64,000 nt of DNA, taken from NCBI GenBank assembly GCA_030686995.1, contig CM060687.1:173018423-173082422 (forward strand), in the 5' to 3' direction. The stretch is from Artemisia argyi. Lineage: Eukaryota; Streptophyta; Magnoliopsida; Asterales; Asteraceae. A model generated the notes under the pieces. It was not told where the DNA came from. It worked only from the letters and a program-made list of their open reading frames with translations, and made no database searches. Within the stretch, counting starts at the first letter, position 1; every line of letters starts with the position of its first letter. Below are positions 10,451 through 21,137 of this stretch, in pieces. The position numbers and the translations under genes are program-made.

Positions 10451-12628
10451 GGTTTCTGAAGGAAATCCTGAAATGATTACCTGAAGTCCAAGTTGAAACG
10501 GTTTCCTTAACAGGAAAAACTGAAATGGGTACAATAAACCTTTGTGACTAATTCCACAACGTTCGGTCCTCCGAACTTGGCGTTATCTGAAGGGATAGAA
10601 TATAGGTACCAATTTGATTCCTTGTGTTTTGTTCCAACGGATGATAAGACATATGTCCTTCTTTGTCTAGTGGGTTTGGTCTTCACTACTGAAGTTCGTG
10701 ATCAATTTGTGATGTTCCTCCTAATTCCTTCATCACATATTCCAAATATTCTCTATTGTCCAGTCACAAATCCTAAATGCATAAGCGATGTTGTAGGGAA
10801 ATTTGTTCTGGAAATTTGTTTCGCGATTATGAGTTTTGGTTGAAATCTTTTTCTGAATAAACGAACTTAGAAAAATGGAGCAAATGATTTACTAAGTAAT
10901 ATTTTTCCTGAGGATTCAAAATTTCAGTAGTTATGAAGTAGAAAAATGTTTTCAAACATGTTGTGATTAAGACTGCTTACCAAAGTTTAATGTTTATGTA
11001 TATTTCTCATTGTACCATAGTGTTGCTAAAGATTGACCAAAAAGGATCGTACTTGTTCAAAATAGGAATTTCAGAAATCATTTTTCCACAAGGTATGTGA
11101 TTTATGTAAACGCATCAACTTTATTTAAAAGTGAAAACACTGAAAAAGATAAAATGGTAGAATAGGAAATGTTCGCTTAAATGCATAGATGTCTAACACT
11201 TAGTTCCTGAGGTTGGATAATGTCTATTGATGGTTATCTGGCATAACTACAAGCATAGGTATTTAGACTAACTTAAGTCCTGAAATTGTTTATCGTTGTA
11301 ATAGACAAGACGAAGGTATCATTTGATGTTGTGTCGATGAATGTCTATTCTGTTTTCCCATGTAGATGAGGAGATATGTTCTGGCTTGATCCCTTGCTTG
11401 GTATGAAGGTGAGGTTATCTGAAATTTCTAGACATAATGCCTTAAAGGAATCTACATCGATATTCTTGATTCAAACAATTGTACTTTGTGAAAACTTACT
11501 GCAGGAAAGTTCATGTATGGATGAGGCCATGCTTAAATGAAATGCTCTACAGTCTCAATTAGAAGCTTGGTGTATTTCTATTGTGTTGTCCTGCGGACAT
11601 TTATATTGAGTTCAATCCTGTAGCTCAGTCTAGCTAGTACCCTTGAATAATAACATTGGACAACTAGGTCAGAGATGGTGTTTCGGATGGTCTCGCAGTA
11701 TCTTAGAATTTGTTGTTGAGTTATGAATTCTCTCACTATATACTTCTAGTCCTGGTTAGTAGTTCTGTAATCCTTTCGTTGCTTCTATTGTATAGAGGAA
11801 TCATGCATGTAATTGATATGGAAAGTCTCTTCTAGGGAAGTCAATGGGAAAATCCAACTTAATGGCTAAGTGAGTGACAGGTAGGGTAAGTATCCAGGGA
11901 TAGTTCGGCAAAAGGGATGTTTATGAAAGAGTTCCTTTGTTTACAAAGCTTTCGAATGAAGATTGTTATTAACAATCCTTTGAAAAGGTAATTATCTCCT
12001 TCATGGCATAATCCTTCCTGAATTTTACATAGGTGATCAGACTATGTATAATTGAGGACTAATGATGCGATGTTGGATTTTGTCAAAATATCATAACTTT
12101 TCTCAAAAGTTTTAGATGGTGTTCAACGCATTGTTATTAAAATGGTATCCTGATGTTTTCTTTCAAATAACATAAAAATTGCCTCGCGTAATAATAGTAA
12201 ATACTTGGTGTAATGACAGAAAATCAATTTATAGGATGGAATTAAAATAGCTTACTTCAGAAATTTTTCTGTAAAACAATTTCCCCATTTGATAGTAAAA
12301 TAGCTTGAATGGTGTATTGGATACGTGAGTGAATCTTGTCGAATGGTAATAGTCTACTAATTCATCAAAAACAAAATCAACCTAATTCCTGATGAGACAA
12401 TGCTAAAATGTTGCGAAACGATTGAAGTCTGAGCAAATGGGAATGGAAAAGGAAATGACAATGATGGTACTAGTGAATGGAATACTACCCTCTTTCGCGC
12501 AATCTCGCGACATCCAAAAGGTAAAACTAAAGTACACACTGTGGGAAGGCCAATAGTGTAATAAGTAACTGATGGTGGTGATAGTACCTGAGTAGTAAGT
12601 GCCCTACTAGTGATGGAAAGAAAACACA

Positions 12629-12862
12629 CTATCTTCCTTGCAATAAGCATCCTAGTAAGTCCATTAAGATTAATTCTGAATACACTACCAAAAGGCATTC
12701 TATGTACGGGCTGAATGATAGGAAAACCCTGTTCCTATGGCAAATCAATAGTACTAATGGTGGTGTAAATGCAACTGGTGGTATAATGGTAGTGTAAAAT
12801 GACAAGGCATCTTCAATGTCGGAATCCGGTAAAAGGATGTCAGGGTGAGTATCAAAAGACAT
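12629..12862 (-). CDS. Possible short ORF just after the primer-binding site of element F
   Basis: Minus-strand frame of 77 codons starting MSFDTHPDILLPDSDIED, about 180 bp downstream of the PBS where gag normally begins. It is not recognisable as gag. It loosely recalls the acidic ORF in the same position in element C (57027-57503), but the likeness is weak and it may be chance. Confidence 0.2.
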   Translation of the reverse strand: MSFDTHPDILLPDSDIEDALSFYTTIIPPVAFTPPLVLLICHRNRVFLSFSPYIECLLVVYSELILMDLLGCLLQGR

Positions 12863-13045
12863 GTCACTTGTGAACCAGGTCAATAAAATGATATACATAT
12901 ACGGATATGAGTATAAATAACTCGCACAGGGTATGTATAAAACAACATGTATCATGATTATGCACTTATGATGAAATGATGAGATGCTATGATGATGCGG
13001 TTATAGTCTAGGGTCCAAGATACATCCTAGTTCGCTATAACCTTA

Positions 13046-13057
13046 GCTCTGATGCCA
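13046..13057 (-). other. Primer-binding site of element F
   Basis: On the minus strand TGGCATCAGAGC lies three bases inside the 5' LTR border, one mismatch from the plant initiator tRNA-Met site TGGTATCAGAGC. This fixes the element's orientation. Confidence 0.8.
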
Positions 13058-13060
13058 ATC

Positions 13061-16000
13061 TGTCACACCCCCAATTTACCTGACTTGCAGCGGAATGGAA
13101 TACCTGGGGGTGTCTGTCATAGCACCACAGTTACAGTTACATTGAACGACCTAAAGTGTCGTTTGGAAAATACTGCATTTGATCATTGAAATAATCCAGA
13201 GTTTACAAAATGAGGTCCCCAAAATGTGTTGCATGTTTATGAAAAACAAGTCATACAAGATCAAATGTTTACATAAGTGCATGAAATAATGATGAGACGC
13301 GTCGACTCCGCGACTCCATGAAGGTCCAAATGCATGTCACATGAGCTACCTTAATAACCTGAAATACATTGCTAAAACGTCAACACGAATGTTGGTGAAT
13401 TCCATAGGTTTGTAAAATGTACTGATGTACGGCCACCACAAGTAAAAGTGCAAGATAAAAATCTCATGAAAATTGTACAATAGCCTTAAGCTCATGACAC
13501 CGAAGCTATGACTGATGAAATTCTATGCCCCTCCCGAATGTTCTGCCGAAACATTCAAATGTAAAAGACATGACATGCATCCGCTTACTGTTGGTATCCA
13601 CTACCACGGATGGAGGCGTCACCCTCGATAGATCTATCCACTCACTCTCGCTTAGTACTTGAAATTAACGGTTCATGATGTTACAGGGGACTTAACACAT
13701 GGCAAGGTAACTTAAGCTATGTACATGTTTGAATACTTGGGCTCGTACTGAAATAATTGATGCAATGTATTCCCCCCGTGGGATTTGAAAACAATCAAAA
13801 ATGTTGAATTGAAAACGGGGCTATGAAAACTCACCTTAACTGATGAAACTGTGATGAAATGAAATGAACCCCAATGAACAATTTGCTGCCGCAACCCAAT
13901 ATGATGGTACCATGAACATGTAATGAGCTGAAAAACAAGGCGCGCACACTAGCCGCAACCTAATGTGAATGATGAACGATCTACTTTAGATCATGAAATG
14001 ATGTTATGAATGTCCATGCACATGTTTCCTATACCACTCTACTCTTTGAAAAACACTTGTGTTATCAAAAATATATAATCCAAGAATTTGGAAAAATATT
14101 GCTATTAGAAAATATAATAAGCTAGTTGCAATATATATACTTATATATATATCGTATGTACCAATGTTTGTGTTGAAATACTCGGGTTGTAATCTTTGAA
14201 ATATCGCCTTGAAATGATGAAAACATACTTGTAATAACTAATACTTCATTAGTTATAAATCTTGGTACTTAATATTATGTCTAGCTTATAAAAGTACTTC
14301 GTAGTTTTTGCGCCAAATTATATTAAAAGCTGTCAATTATAAAAGGGTTTTAGCCGATATTCAAACGAGTATATCTTTGTCGTTACTTGTCCGTTTTACT
14401 TGTTCTTTATGTCCACGGTTTCGTCTTGGTATGTAGTAGTATATTTTGGAAAGCTCGGCTCCTCCGGGTTACGTCTAAAGTCTCTTTTTGTCCAATGAAA
14501 AACGTCCAACAGCAAACATTTTCTGAAAAATACTTTTCGTCTACAATCTTGCAAAAATCATAACTCCTTCGTTATAGACTCTTTTTAATCCGTTCTTTCG
14601 CCTACGGATTCGTTTTTGAAAGTATTTTCTAAAAATTTTGCCAAAGTTTCCTTGGTGTTTACTGATTTTCCAGATTTTTACAAAACGGGACAGCATGTCT
14701 AAAATAGGTTCCAAATCAAGTTTCCAAGGTTAAAAACTAATTTCTACCATCACCAATCCTCTTGTAATCACCACATGACTAATCTAATCCTACCATACAC
14801 CTTCTTAGGGTGCCATGGACTCCTAACCAAGTTATTAGAGCAAGGGGATTCATAACAAAAATGTTAGGGTTTGTATGTTTGTTTTTAGCCAAAATAAAGT
14901 GTGGTATAGCTACTTGTACATGGTTTTTAGCATGATACTTATGAAATACATGTAAAAATAGGATGATCCATGAAAAAATAAAGATGAAAACTTACTTGAC
15001 AAAATGAGATGATTATTGGATGATTATGCTTGATGTTCTTGTGTTTTTGTTGCTTGATTCTTGATTAGACTTGTAAAATGAACAACTTTTGTGTTTTACT
15101 TCATGAAAAATGATCACTTGATCAATGAGATTGATTTGGGGTCGTGGGTTTGAGAAGAGAGCAAGAGAAAGATGAACTTTTGATCTTGATGAAAAGTAAG
15201 ATTATGATTATGTGAAAATTAGTAAAGTTAGGTTTTTATGTTTATTAGTTAAATAACTTAGGAAAGTTAATGCAATGGGTTAAAAATGGGGCACATGGCC
15301 GGTTTTATCAAGGGGTGAAGGGGGGTTAGGGTACTTGGTAGTTATTTAGAAATACTTGTATGAAATTGCACTAGTTTGTGTTTTTAGTTACGATCGGGTA
15401 CCGGTTTTATTAGAAATAAACGTTCACGAAGTTTACCGGGATGAAATAAAGTTATAATAATGTTAAAAACATATTAAAAATATGTTGGGTACATTTACTG
15501 AGTGATCGGGTGATTATTGTTTAGTTTTCACGAAAACCGTCGTAATATTCATAAGCTTACGTTATAAATAAAATAAATTTCCAAAATACTGGGTAACTGA
15601 ATGTTATAACTTTTATGATGTTAAAATGGATATAAAAATATGTCGGGACCATTGTGGGAAAATTTAGATATATTCGTCGTGTATAAACCGGGGGTTAACG
15701 TTTACTATAAATACTTATACGTAAAAACGTTAAATGTACTGAATATAGAAATTTGAAAATCCTAAGAGTGGTATAACATGTAAATGACCCACTGATGATA
15801 TGCAGACTATCCCCAGTCCGTATGAAATGTTATTACCGATAATGCATGAATTCGCACCCGAACCAATACGGTTACGCGAATTTGAACACCCGTAAACTAA
15901 ATTTACGATGAAATGTGTAATGCACGTGAATGATGAAATCTTTTCCCGCAATGAATAGTGTTCCATGAATAGTAAAATTTTCTGAATGCTTCTCGGAATG

Positions 16001-16129
16001 TCGAACTGACACCAAAAATGATGAATAGTAAACTGATGAATAGTGTTTTGATGAATAGTGTTTGATGAATAGTGTTTTTCCAAAGTTCGGGAAATGACCT
16101 GAAATGACCTGAAATGGTGAGTTGTGACA
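13061..16129 (-). repeat. 5' LTR of element F
   Basis: 3069 bp; longer than its partner because a 10-bp unit (GAAATGACCT) is tandemly duplicated at about 16091-16110. Otherwise about three substitutions were seen by eye. Confidence 0.93.
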
Positions 16130-16134
16130 AAAAC
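16130..16134 (+). repeat. Target-site duplication of element F, right copy (AAAAC)
   Basis: Exact copy of 6368-6372. Confidence 0.92.
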
Positions 16135-16979
16135 AATCAGTGGTTCGACGACCAACTGCATTTAAATCTGAACGACCTAAATTTTCAAAACCTCGGTTTG
16201 CCTCCCAAGTTGTTGAGATTAACAATTTGACAAAACCAGTCACTCCACCTTCTTGGCCTAAGGAAAATGCATCTGTGTCTGCTAAATCTCAACACGTGAT
16301 TATGCCTGGCTCATCTAGGATTAGTTCAACCACAGTGTCTAAAACGAGCATTAAAAGTAAAGAGTCTTATGACACATATGACATGTACAAGAACTTTGAT
16401 CTAGAAAAGGCTAGGAAAAAGGCGCTACTTCAAAAGGATGGAATTCTAGGTTCAAAACCTCATGTGATGCCTTCCACTGTAGTACAGAACACTGCTTGTA
16501 GTTGCACACCAAAACCTAAGAGTAATCAACAAACTAATAGGAATTGGATAGCTTCTAAGAGTAGTTGCGTAAATAATCATGTTGTTTGTGCTTTAAAATA
16601 TCTTCAAAAGGGAAATTCACTTGAAAAGGCTCAATCGACTAAGACAAACAAACCCATTGAACCAAAAGCCATAAGTCAGAAACCTAAGAAGTGAATCAAC
16701 ATAGGACGTAGGTTTTCTCAAAGAAGTGATGCTCCCACATTTCATTCAACTGCATCTAAAAGGAAAACATCTCCTAGATCTAACACTAGGTGGGTACCCA
16801 CGGGTAGAATTTTCAAATCAATTGGTCTTAGGTGGATTCCTACAGGAAAGATTTTAGACAGTTGCACCAAATCTAATGTGAAACCCACAACATCTATCCC
16901 TGAGGAGAGAAAAGAAATCGTTGATATAGTGTGTTCGAGTGTCAAGAAGATAATTGACACTACATCTTTATGCTTCTAA
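16135..16979 (+). pseudogene. gag-pol spacer of element A, second part
   Basis: Continues the frame interrupted at 6372. It is basic and serine/lysine-rich (RRPTAFKSERPKFSKPRF near the start), with one TGA at 16692-16694 and an end at TAA 16977-16979. The C-terminal part has two RWVPTGRIF / RWIPTGKIL repeats of the kind found in the Asteraceae SIRE-like spacer before the protease. Protease and integrase should follow, but the sequence passes within about 80 bp to the linker ahead of RT. The missing block was probably lost by deletion. Confidence 0.7.
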
Positions 16980-17058
16980 CATCTGGAACCCAGTTACTCT
17001 TGGGGATCCTTGTTCTCTATTTTCTTGTCTCTTCTTTCTTTCTTTGCAGATTCCTCAA

Positions 17059-17598
17059 CACTATGGCTTCGGAACAAATCAGTTTCGGACCCGAGCTTAA
17101 TGTTATGGTTTCTAAGCACAACAGCTTAGGACCCGCATCCAACCGTTTAAAAGCACATCAACGATGGCTTCTGAGCAATACAGCTTAGGACCCGAATTCA
17201 ACCGTCTTAACTCTCTGGACTCTTCGGCTGAACCATTGCCACTCAACCGCAAAGAATTGGAAACCTTGTTTGCTCCACTATTTGATGATACAATTGAATA
17301 CCGTTCTACTGAGGTCTCACCCAATTCCGCTGCTCAACCTGATAATATTCCAGTACCTGACTCACCTCAACAAACTACAACAACTGTTGAGAAAGACGGT
17401 CCTCCAATTGCATCACCATTTACAGCAGAACAAACTGCTTCTAACTCCCGCCAATCAGCTGAAACTCCTATACCACAATTAGTTCCACAACCCGTAAAGC
17501 ATGATCCTGATGAGTTCTTTAACCCGTTTGCACCGGCTCCTACATTTCCTGAAGTAGCTGAGTCGTCTACACGCAATTTGGATCCTGCTAACATGTGA
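17059..17598 (+). pseudogene. Integrase-RT linker of copia element A
   Basis: Serine/proline-rich linker of the type lying between integrase and RT in SIRE-like copia. It opens with three imperfect repeats beginning near 17063, 17105 and 17164, each with a form of MASEQ...LGPE; the last starts an open run of 144 codons. The frame ends at TGA 17596-17598, after which RT-related sequence continues in the same frame. Just upstream (about 17010-17049) is a strongly pyrimidine-rich tract ending CAG, resembling a 3' splice site. Whether this is used or marks the deletion junction is unknown. Confidence 0.6.
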
Positions 17599-19314
17599 GA
17601 TACTTATCAACTACACCCTTCGACACACAAATGGACTCGGGACCATCCACTAGTTCATATTATTGGCCACCTAGATGCACCTGTAATGACAAGACAACGA
17701 CTTCACACTGATGGAGAAACTTGTATCTATGCACTCACAGTTTTTCAAGAGGAACCAAAGAACATTAAAGAAGCAATGACTTATGACAACTGGATTGAAT
17801 CTATGCAAGAGGAATTTTAGCAGTTCATACGATTAGAAGTCTGGGAATTAGTTGAAAGACCTGACGAAGTCTTTGTCATTGGGTTAAAATGGATTTGGAA
17901 AAATAAGCTAGATGCAGATGACACTGTTATACGTAACAAATCACGCCTGGTAGCGAAAGGATACTCCCAACTAGAAGGACTTGATTTTGCTGAATCCTTT
18001 GCTCCAGTGGCTAGACATGAAGCTGTTCGGATCTTTTTGGCCTATGCTGCACACAGGAACATGGTTGTTTACCAAATGGATGTGAAAATAGCATTTCTTA
18101 CTGGAGACCTCCGTGAAGAAGTGTATGTAAGCCAACCAGACGGCTTCGTTGATCCTGAGCGTTCGAATCACGTTTACCGACTCAAAAAGGCACTCTACGG
18201 ACTCAAACAAGCCCCACGGGCGTGGTATGACAAACTGTCCACTTTCTTGCTGGCCAATAAATTTTCTAAAGGATCGGTGGATCCAACACTATTTACAAAA
18301 ATCCACGGGGAGGACTTACTTATTGTTCAAATCTATGCCGATGACATTATTTTTGCCTCAACAAAAAGAAGTTACTCTAATGATTTTGCAAAATTAATGA
18401 AAGATAATTTTGAAATGTCCATGATGGGTGAACTTTCGTTCTTTCTAGGACTACAAGTTCATCAATCACCCCGTGGAATTTTTATAAATCAGTCCAAATA
18501 TGCTCTTGAAATTTTAAAGAAACATGGGATGATGAGTTGTGATACCTACAATACACCAATGGGCTATACCACAAAACTAGATGCTGACTTACATGGGACA
18601 CCTGTTGACCCTACCAAATACCGTAGTATGATTGGGTCACTCATGTATCTCACAGCTAGTAGACCTGATATAGTATTTGCTATCTATATGTGCTCTCGCT
18701 ATCAGTCCAAACCAACTAAAAAACACTTCAGTGAGGTCAAAAGAATCCTTCGATACATAAAGGGAACCATTAACTTGGGAATCTGGTATCCGAAGGATTC
18801 TGGTTTTGAACTAATTGCTTTTTCAGATGCTGACCATGCAGGATGTTTAGACACACGCAAAAGTACATCTGGTGGATTACAATTTCTTGGAGATAAACTT
18901 GTGTCATGGCAATCAAAGAAGCAGGACTGCACATCACTGTCGTCAACAGAATCTGAATATGTAGCCATGTCTGCTTGTTGTGCTCAAGTCATCTGGATGA
19001 GATCACAACTTAAGGATTATGGCTACCTGTTCAACAAGATTCCAATCTACTGTGATTCCAAAAGTGCCATTGCTATCTCCTGCAACACAGTTCATCACTG
19101 CAAATCCAAAACACATTGATCTCCGATATCACTTCATCAAAGAGCATGTTGAAAATGGTACAGTTGAATTATATTTTGTTGGAACTGAGTACCAATTGGC
19201 GGACTTACTTACCAAATCCTTAGCACCATCAAGGTTTGCTAATCTAGTTCACCAAATTGGTATGCGATGTTTGACTCCAGATGATCTGGAAAAGTTTTTA
19301 AAACACAATTGATC
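17599..19314 (+). pseudogene. pol: Reverse transcriptase and RNase H of copia element A
   Basis: Typical copia RT. An N-terminal part containing [11 protein letters not shown] and [10 protein letters not shown] is cut by a TAG at 17818-17820. Then 18007-19119 is open for 370 codons with [11 protein letters not shown] (first catalytic Asp), [15 protein letters not shown] and YADD at 18334-18345. RNase H follows with [19 protein letters not shown] and SSTESEY. A frameshift near 19095-19110 moves the last 70 codons ([18 protein letters not shown] to KFLKHN) into another frame, ending at 19312. Reverse transcription would occur in the cytoplasmic particle. The catalytic residues remain, but the stops and frameshift mean no full product. 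Confidence 0.92.
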
Positions 19315-19345
19315 GTCAAACATCAAAAATATCTTTGTAAATATT

Positions 19346-19349
<4 letters not shown>

Positions 19350-19382
<33 letters not shown>
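19350..19382 (+). repeat. 33-bp poly-A tract after RNase H
   Basis: An uninterrupted run of 33 A, 35 bp after the end of the RNase H frame and about 60 bp before a polypurine-like box. Such a tract inside an LTR element may be a remnant of a polyadenylated transcript, or slippage. Confidence 0.85.
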
Positions 19383-19387
<5 letters not shown>

Positions 19388-19439
19388 CTTGTTCAAGATA
19401 TGTCATTCACAATGCTTTTCTAAAAACATTATGCATATC

Positions 19440-19452
19440 TTGAGGGGGAGAC
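19440..19452 (+). other. Internal polypurine-tract-like box
   Basis: TTGAGGGGGAGAC resembles the true polypurine tract before the 3' LTR (27148-27159). Similar boxes occur at about 25130, 25256 and 25688. Confidence 0.5.
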
Positions 19453-20271
19453 AAAAAGTTTTTTTTTTCTCCACTTCTTTATTTTAATTCTTTCTCATCA
19501 CTACAAAATCTCATTCTCGACACCTCTTGAACCATTGATTGTTAAAATTTTCCGAATTACTTATTATGGTTGGTTCAAGAGGGTGCCACATCCATAATTC
19601 TCGTAACATTTTTTTCGGTCTCATAAGTCGTAAAGCTCTTTTAACTTGAGGGACTAGATGTGTTTTATTGGTTATACTTTGATTAGTAAAACAAGTATAG
19701 GGACTAAATGTTTCAATTCACCATAGTCTCAAGCATACCATGTGTTTTTCAAAACCTGCTTCTTCCTTTTCACGCTTTCAAAGAAAAAAAACCAAACGCT
19801 TCAAAATTTTTTCATTATCAAGATTGTCAAGTGTTCTACGATTTTCAGTGATTGTGAGTGTTCATGTATATCATTCTATTACTCATTACACTCGCTTGAA
19901 TGTTCCATAATCAATATCTGATTAGATTTGGTTCTAATCGAATTTTTTTTAGGGTTCATCATCACTGCAATTAGGTGTTTTTATGATGGACTATTTTAGG
20001 ATAACTGATTGTTATGGCCAATTGCGGCATGTCCTTAAGAGCATATTACCACCTTTGCATTGATTATTGTTGCTACAATTGATCAAATATTAGATGTTTT
20101 TAGGTTTCATAAGCTCGACATGTCTATGAATCCACTGAAATTTGTGCTCATTTGATTAATTGGCTTGTTAGGAAGTTGTTTTTGTTAGATATGATGTGCT
20201 TATCAAGTTAAAGGGTCTATATCTTTGCCACTTTCATATTTTGCGATTCTAAGTTTGAATCATTGGCTGGT
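19453..20271 (+). other. Non-coding leader of the accessory unit
   Basis: AT-rich, no ORF. Contains a possible 5' splice site (GTGAGT at 19854-19859) preceded by a CT/A-rich leader-like stretch. Nothing else was recognised. Confidence 0.4.
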
Positions 20272-21129
20272 TTATCGAGTTAGAACCATGATAACTATCG
20301 AGTTTGCCTTAGGAGTGTTTCATCGAGTTTGAATAGAGTTAAGATTGGATGCTTATCGAGTTAGATTCTATTGGTTATCGAGTTTGAAATTTTCTGTGGC
20401 TATCGAGTTTGATATTTTTTCTTTGGATTATCGAGTTTGGAATTTACTTGTATGCATATCGAGTTTGCTTTCCTTATGCTTATCGAGTTTGGATTTAACA
20501 TGGTGCTTATCGAGTTTGGATGTAACATGGTGCTCATCGAGTTTGGATGTAATCTGGTGCTTATCGAGTTTGAAAATTTTATGATTATCGAGTTTGAAAT
20601 TTTGATGGTTATCGAGTTTGGTAATTTTGATGGTTATCGAGTTTGAAACTTTTTGTGGTTATCAAGTTTGAAACCTTTGTGGTTATCGAGTTTGACATTG
20701 AACCTTATCAAAATTTTCGAGTTAAGTCTAAAATTTTCAAGTTAAGTCACATTGTTTTCGAGTTAATCCTAAATGTTTTCGAGTTAAGTTATCAAGTTAC
20801 ATACTTATTTCACTCCGAGTCAGGAGTTTCTAAATGGAACCATCACGTATGGGTTCTAGTTTTTCCTTTCTTATGAAAAGAAATGCTGCCGAAATTTTTC
20901 AAAATTCATCAAGTTGTGAGTATTTTGTCGACGTAGAAGGAAATCTGTTCGAGTTACATGATTATCTAAATGTTGTGATTATTTTTATGTGGCTCTTGGA
21001 TTGATTTATCAAGTGTTGTATATGTGATGATGGTTTTATCTTGGGTGTTTGTTTTCGGATATTATTCTTTTGTCTAACACTAACGAGCTAATCACCACAT
21101 GGCTTTTGTTGGTTTATGAATCATTTCAG
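19854..21129 (+). other. Predicted intron ahead of the accessory ORF
   Basis: Donor ATT|GTGAGT at 19854 and acceptor TCATTTCAG at 21121-21129, eight bases before the accessory ATG. The candidate intron (1276 bp) contains motif array 2. An equally placed predicted intron precedes ORF2 of element B1. Splice use is inference; the donor is one of several possible. Confidence 0.4.
20272..20818 (+). repeat. Array 2 of CGAGTTTGA motif (TTATCGAGTTTG form)
   Basis: About 20-22 copies or near-copies of TTATCGAGTTTG or a close variant, all in the same orientation. Spacers of about 10-25 bp are mostly T-rich and differ from those of array 1. The last units drift to TTTTCGAGTTAA and TTATCAAGTT. The consensus differs from array 1 mainly at the base before CGAG (T instead of C), so the arrays diverged as sets. 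Confidence 0.8.
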
Positions 21130-21137
21130 GTCTCAAT

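Larger units (their letters stand above)
9432..13060 (-). other. Decayed interior of element F
   Basis: About 3.6 kb with no long ORF on either strand. Apart from the integrase remnant (9648-10450) and a possible leader ORF (12629-12862) nothing could be identified. RT, RNase H and protease signatures were looked for on the minus strand and not seen. Confidence 0.7.
6373..16129 (-). mobile_element. Non-autonomous gypsy-type element F with 3-kb LTRs, nested in element A
   Basis: 9757 bp with direct LTRs of 3059 and 3069 bp, TGTCAC...GTGACA ends and a perfect TSD. Orientation is minus: an initiator-Met primer-binding site lies next to the right-hand LTR (13046-13057), a polypurine tract next to the left-hand LTR (about 9432-9446), and integrase remnants read on the minus strand. 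The 3.6-kb interior has no intact gag or pol. Long LTRs with a largely non-functional interior match the LARD type of non-autonomous element. The PPT context (a GAACTTCG hairpin plus purine run) suggests descent from Tekay/Del chromoviruses. About three substitutions and one 10-bp duplication separate the LTRs, so it moved very recently. Confidence 0.9.

Noticed and set aside
12357..12955. Minus-strand ORFs as an intact gag of element F
   Set aside because: No capsid or zinc-knuckle motif; only a short leader ORF is kept as a weak possibility.
15730..16243. Overlapping minus-strand ORFs at the right LTR border of F
   Set aside because: They cross the LTR/host border or lie in the ATGAATAGT repeats; shadows only.
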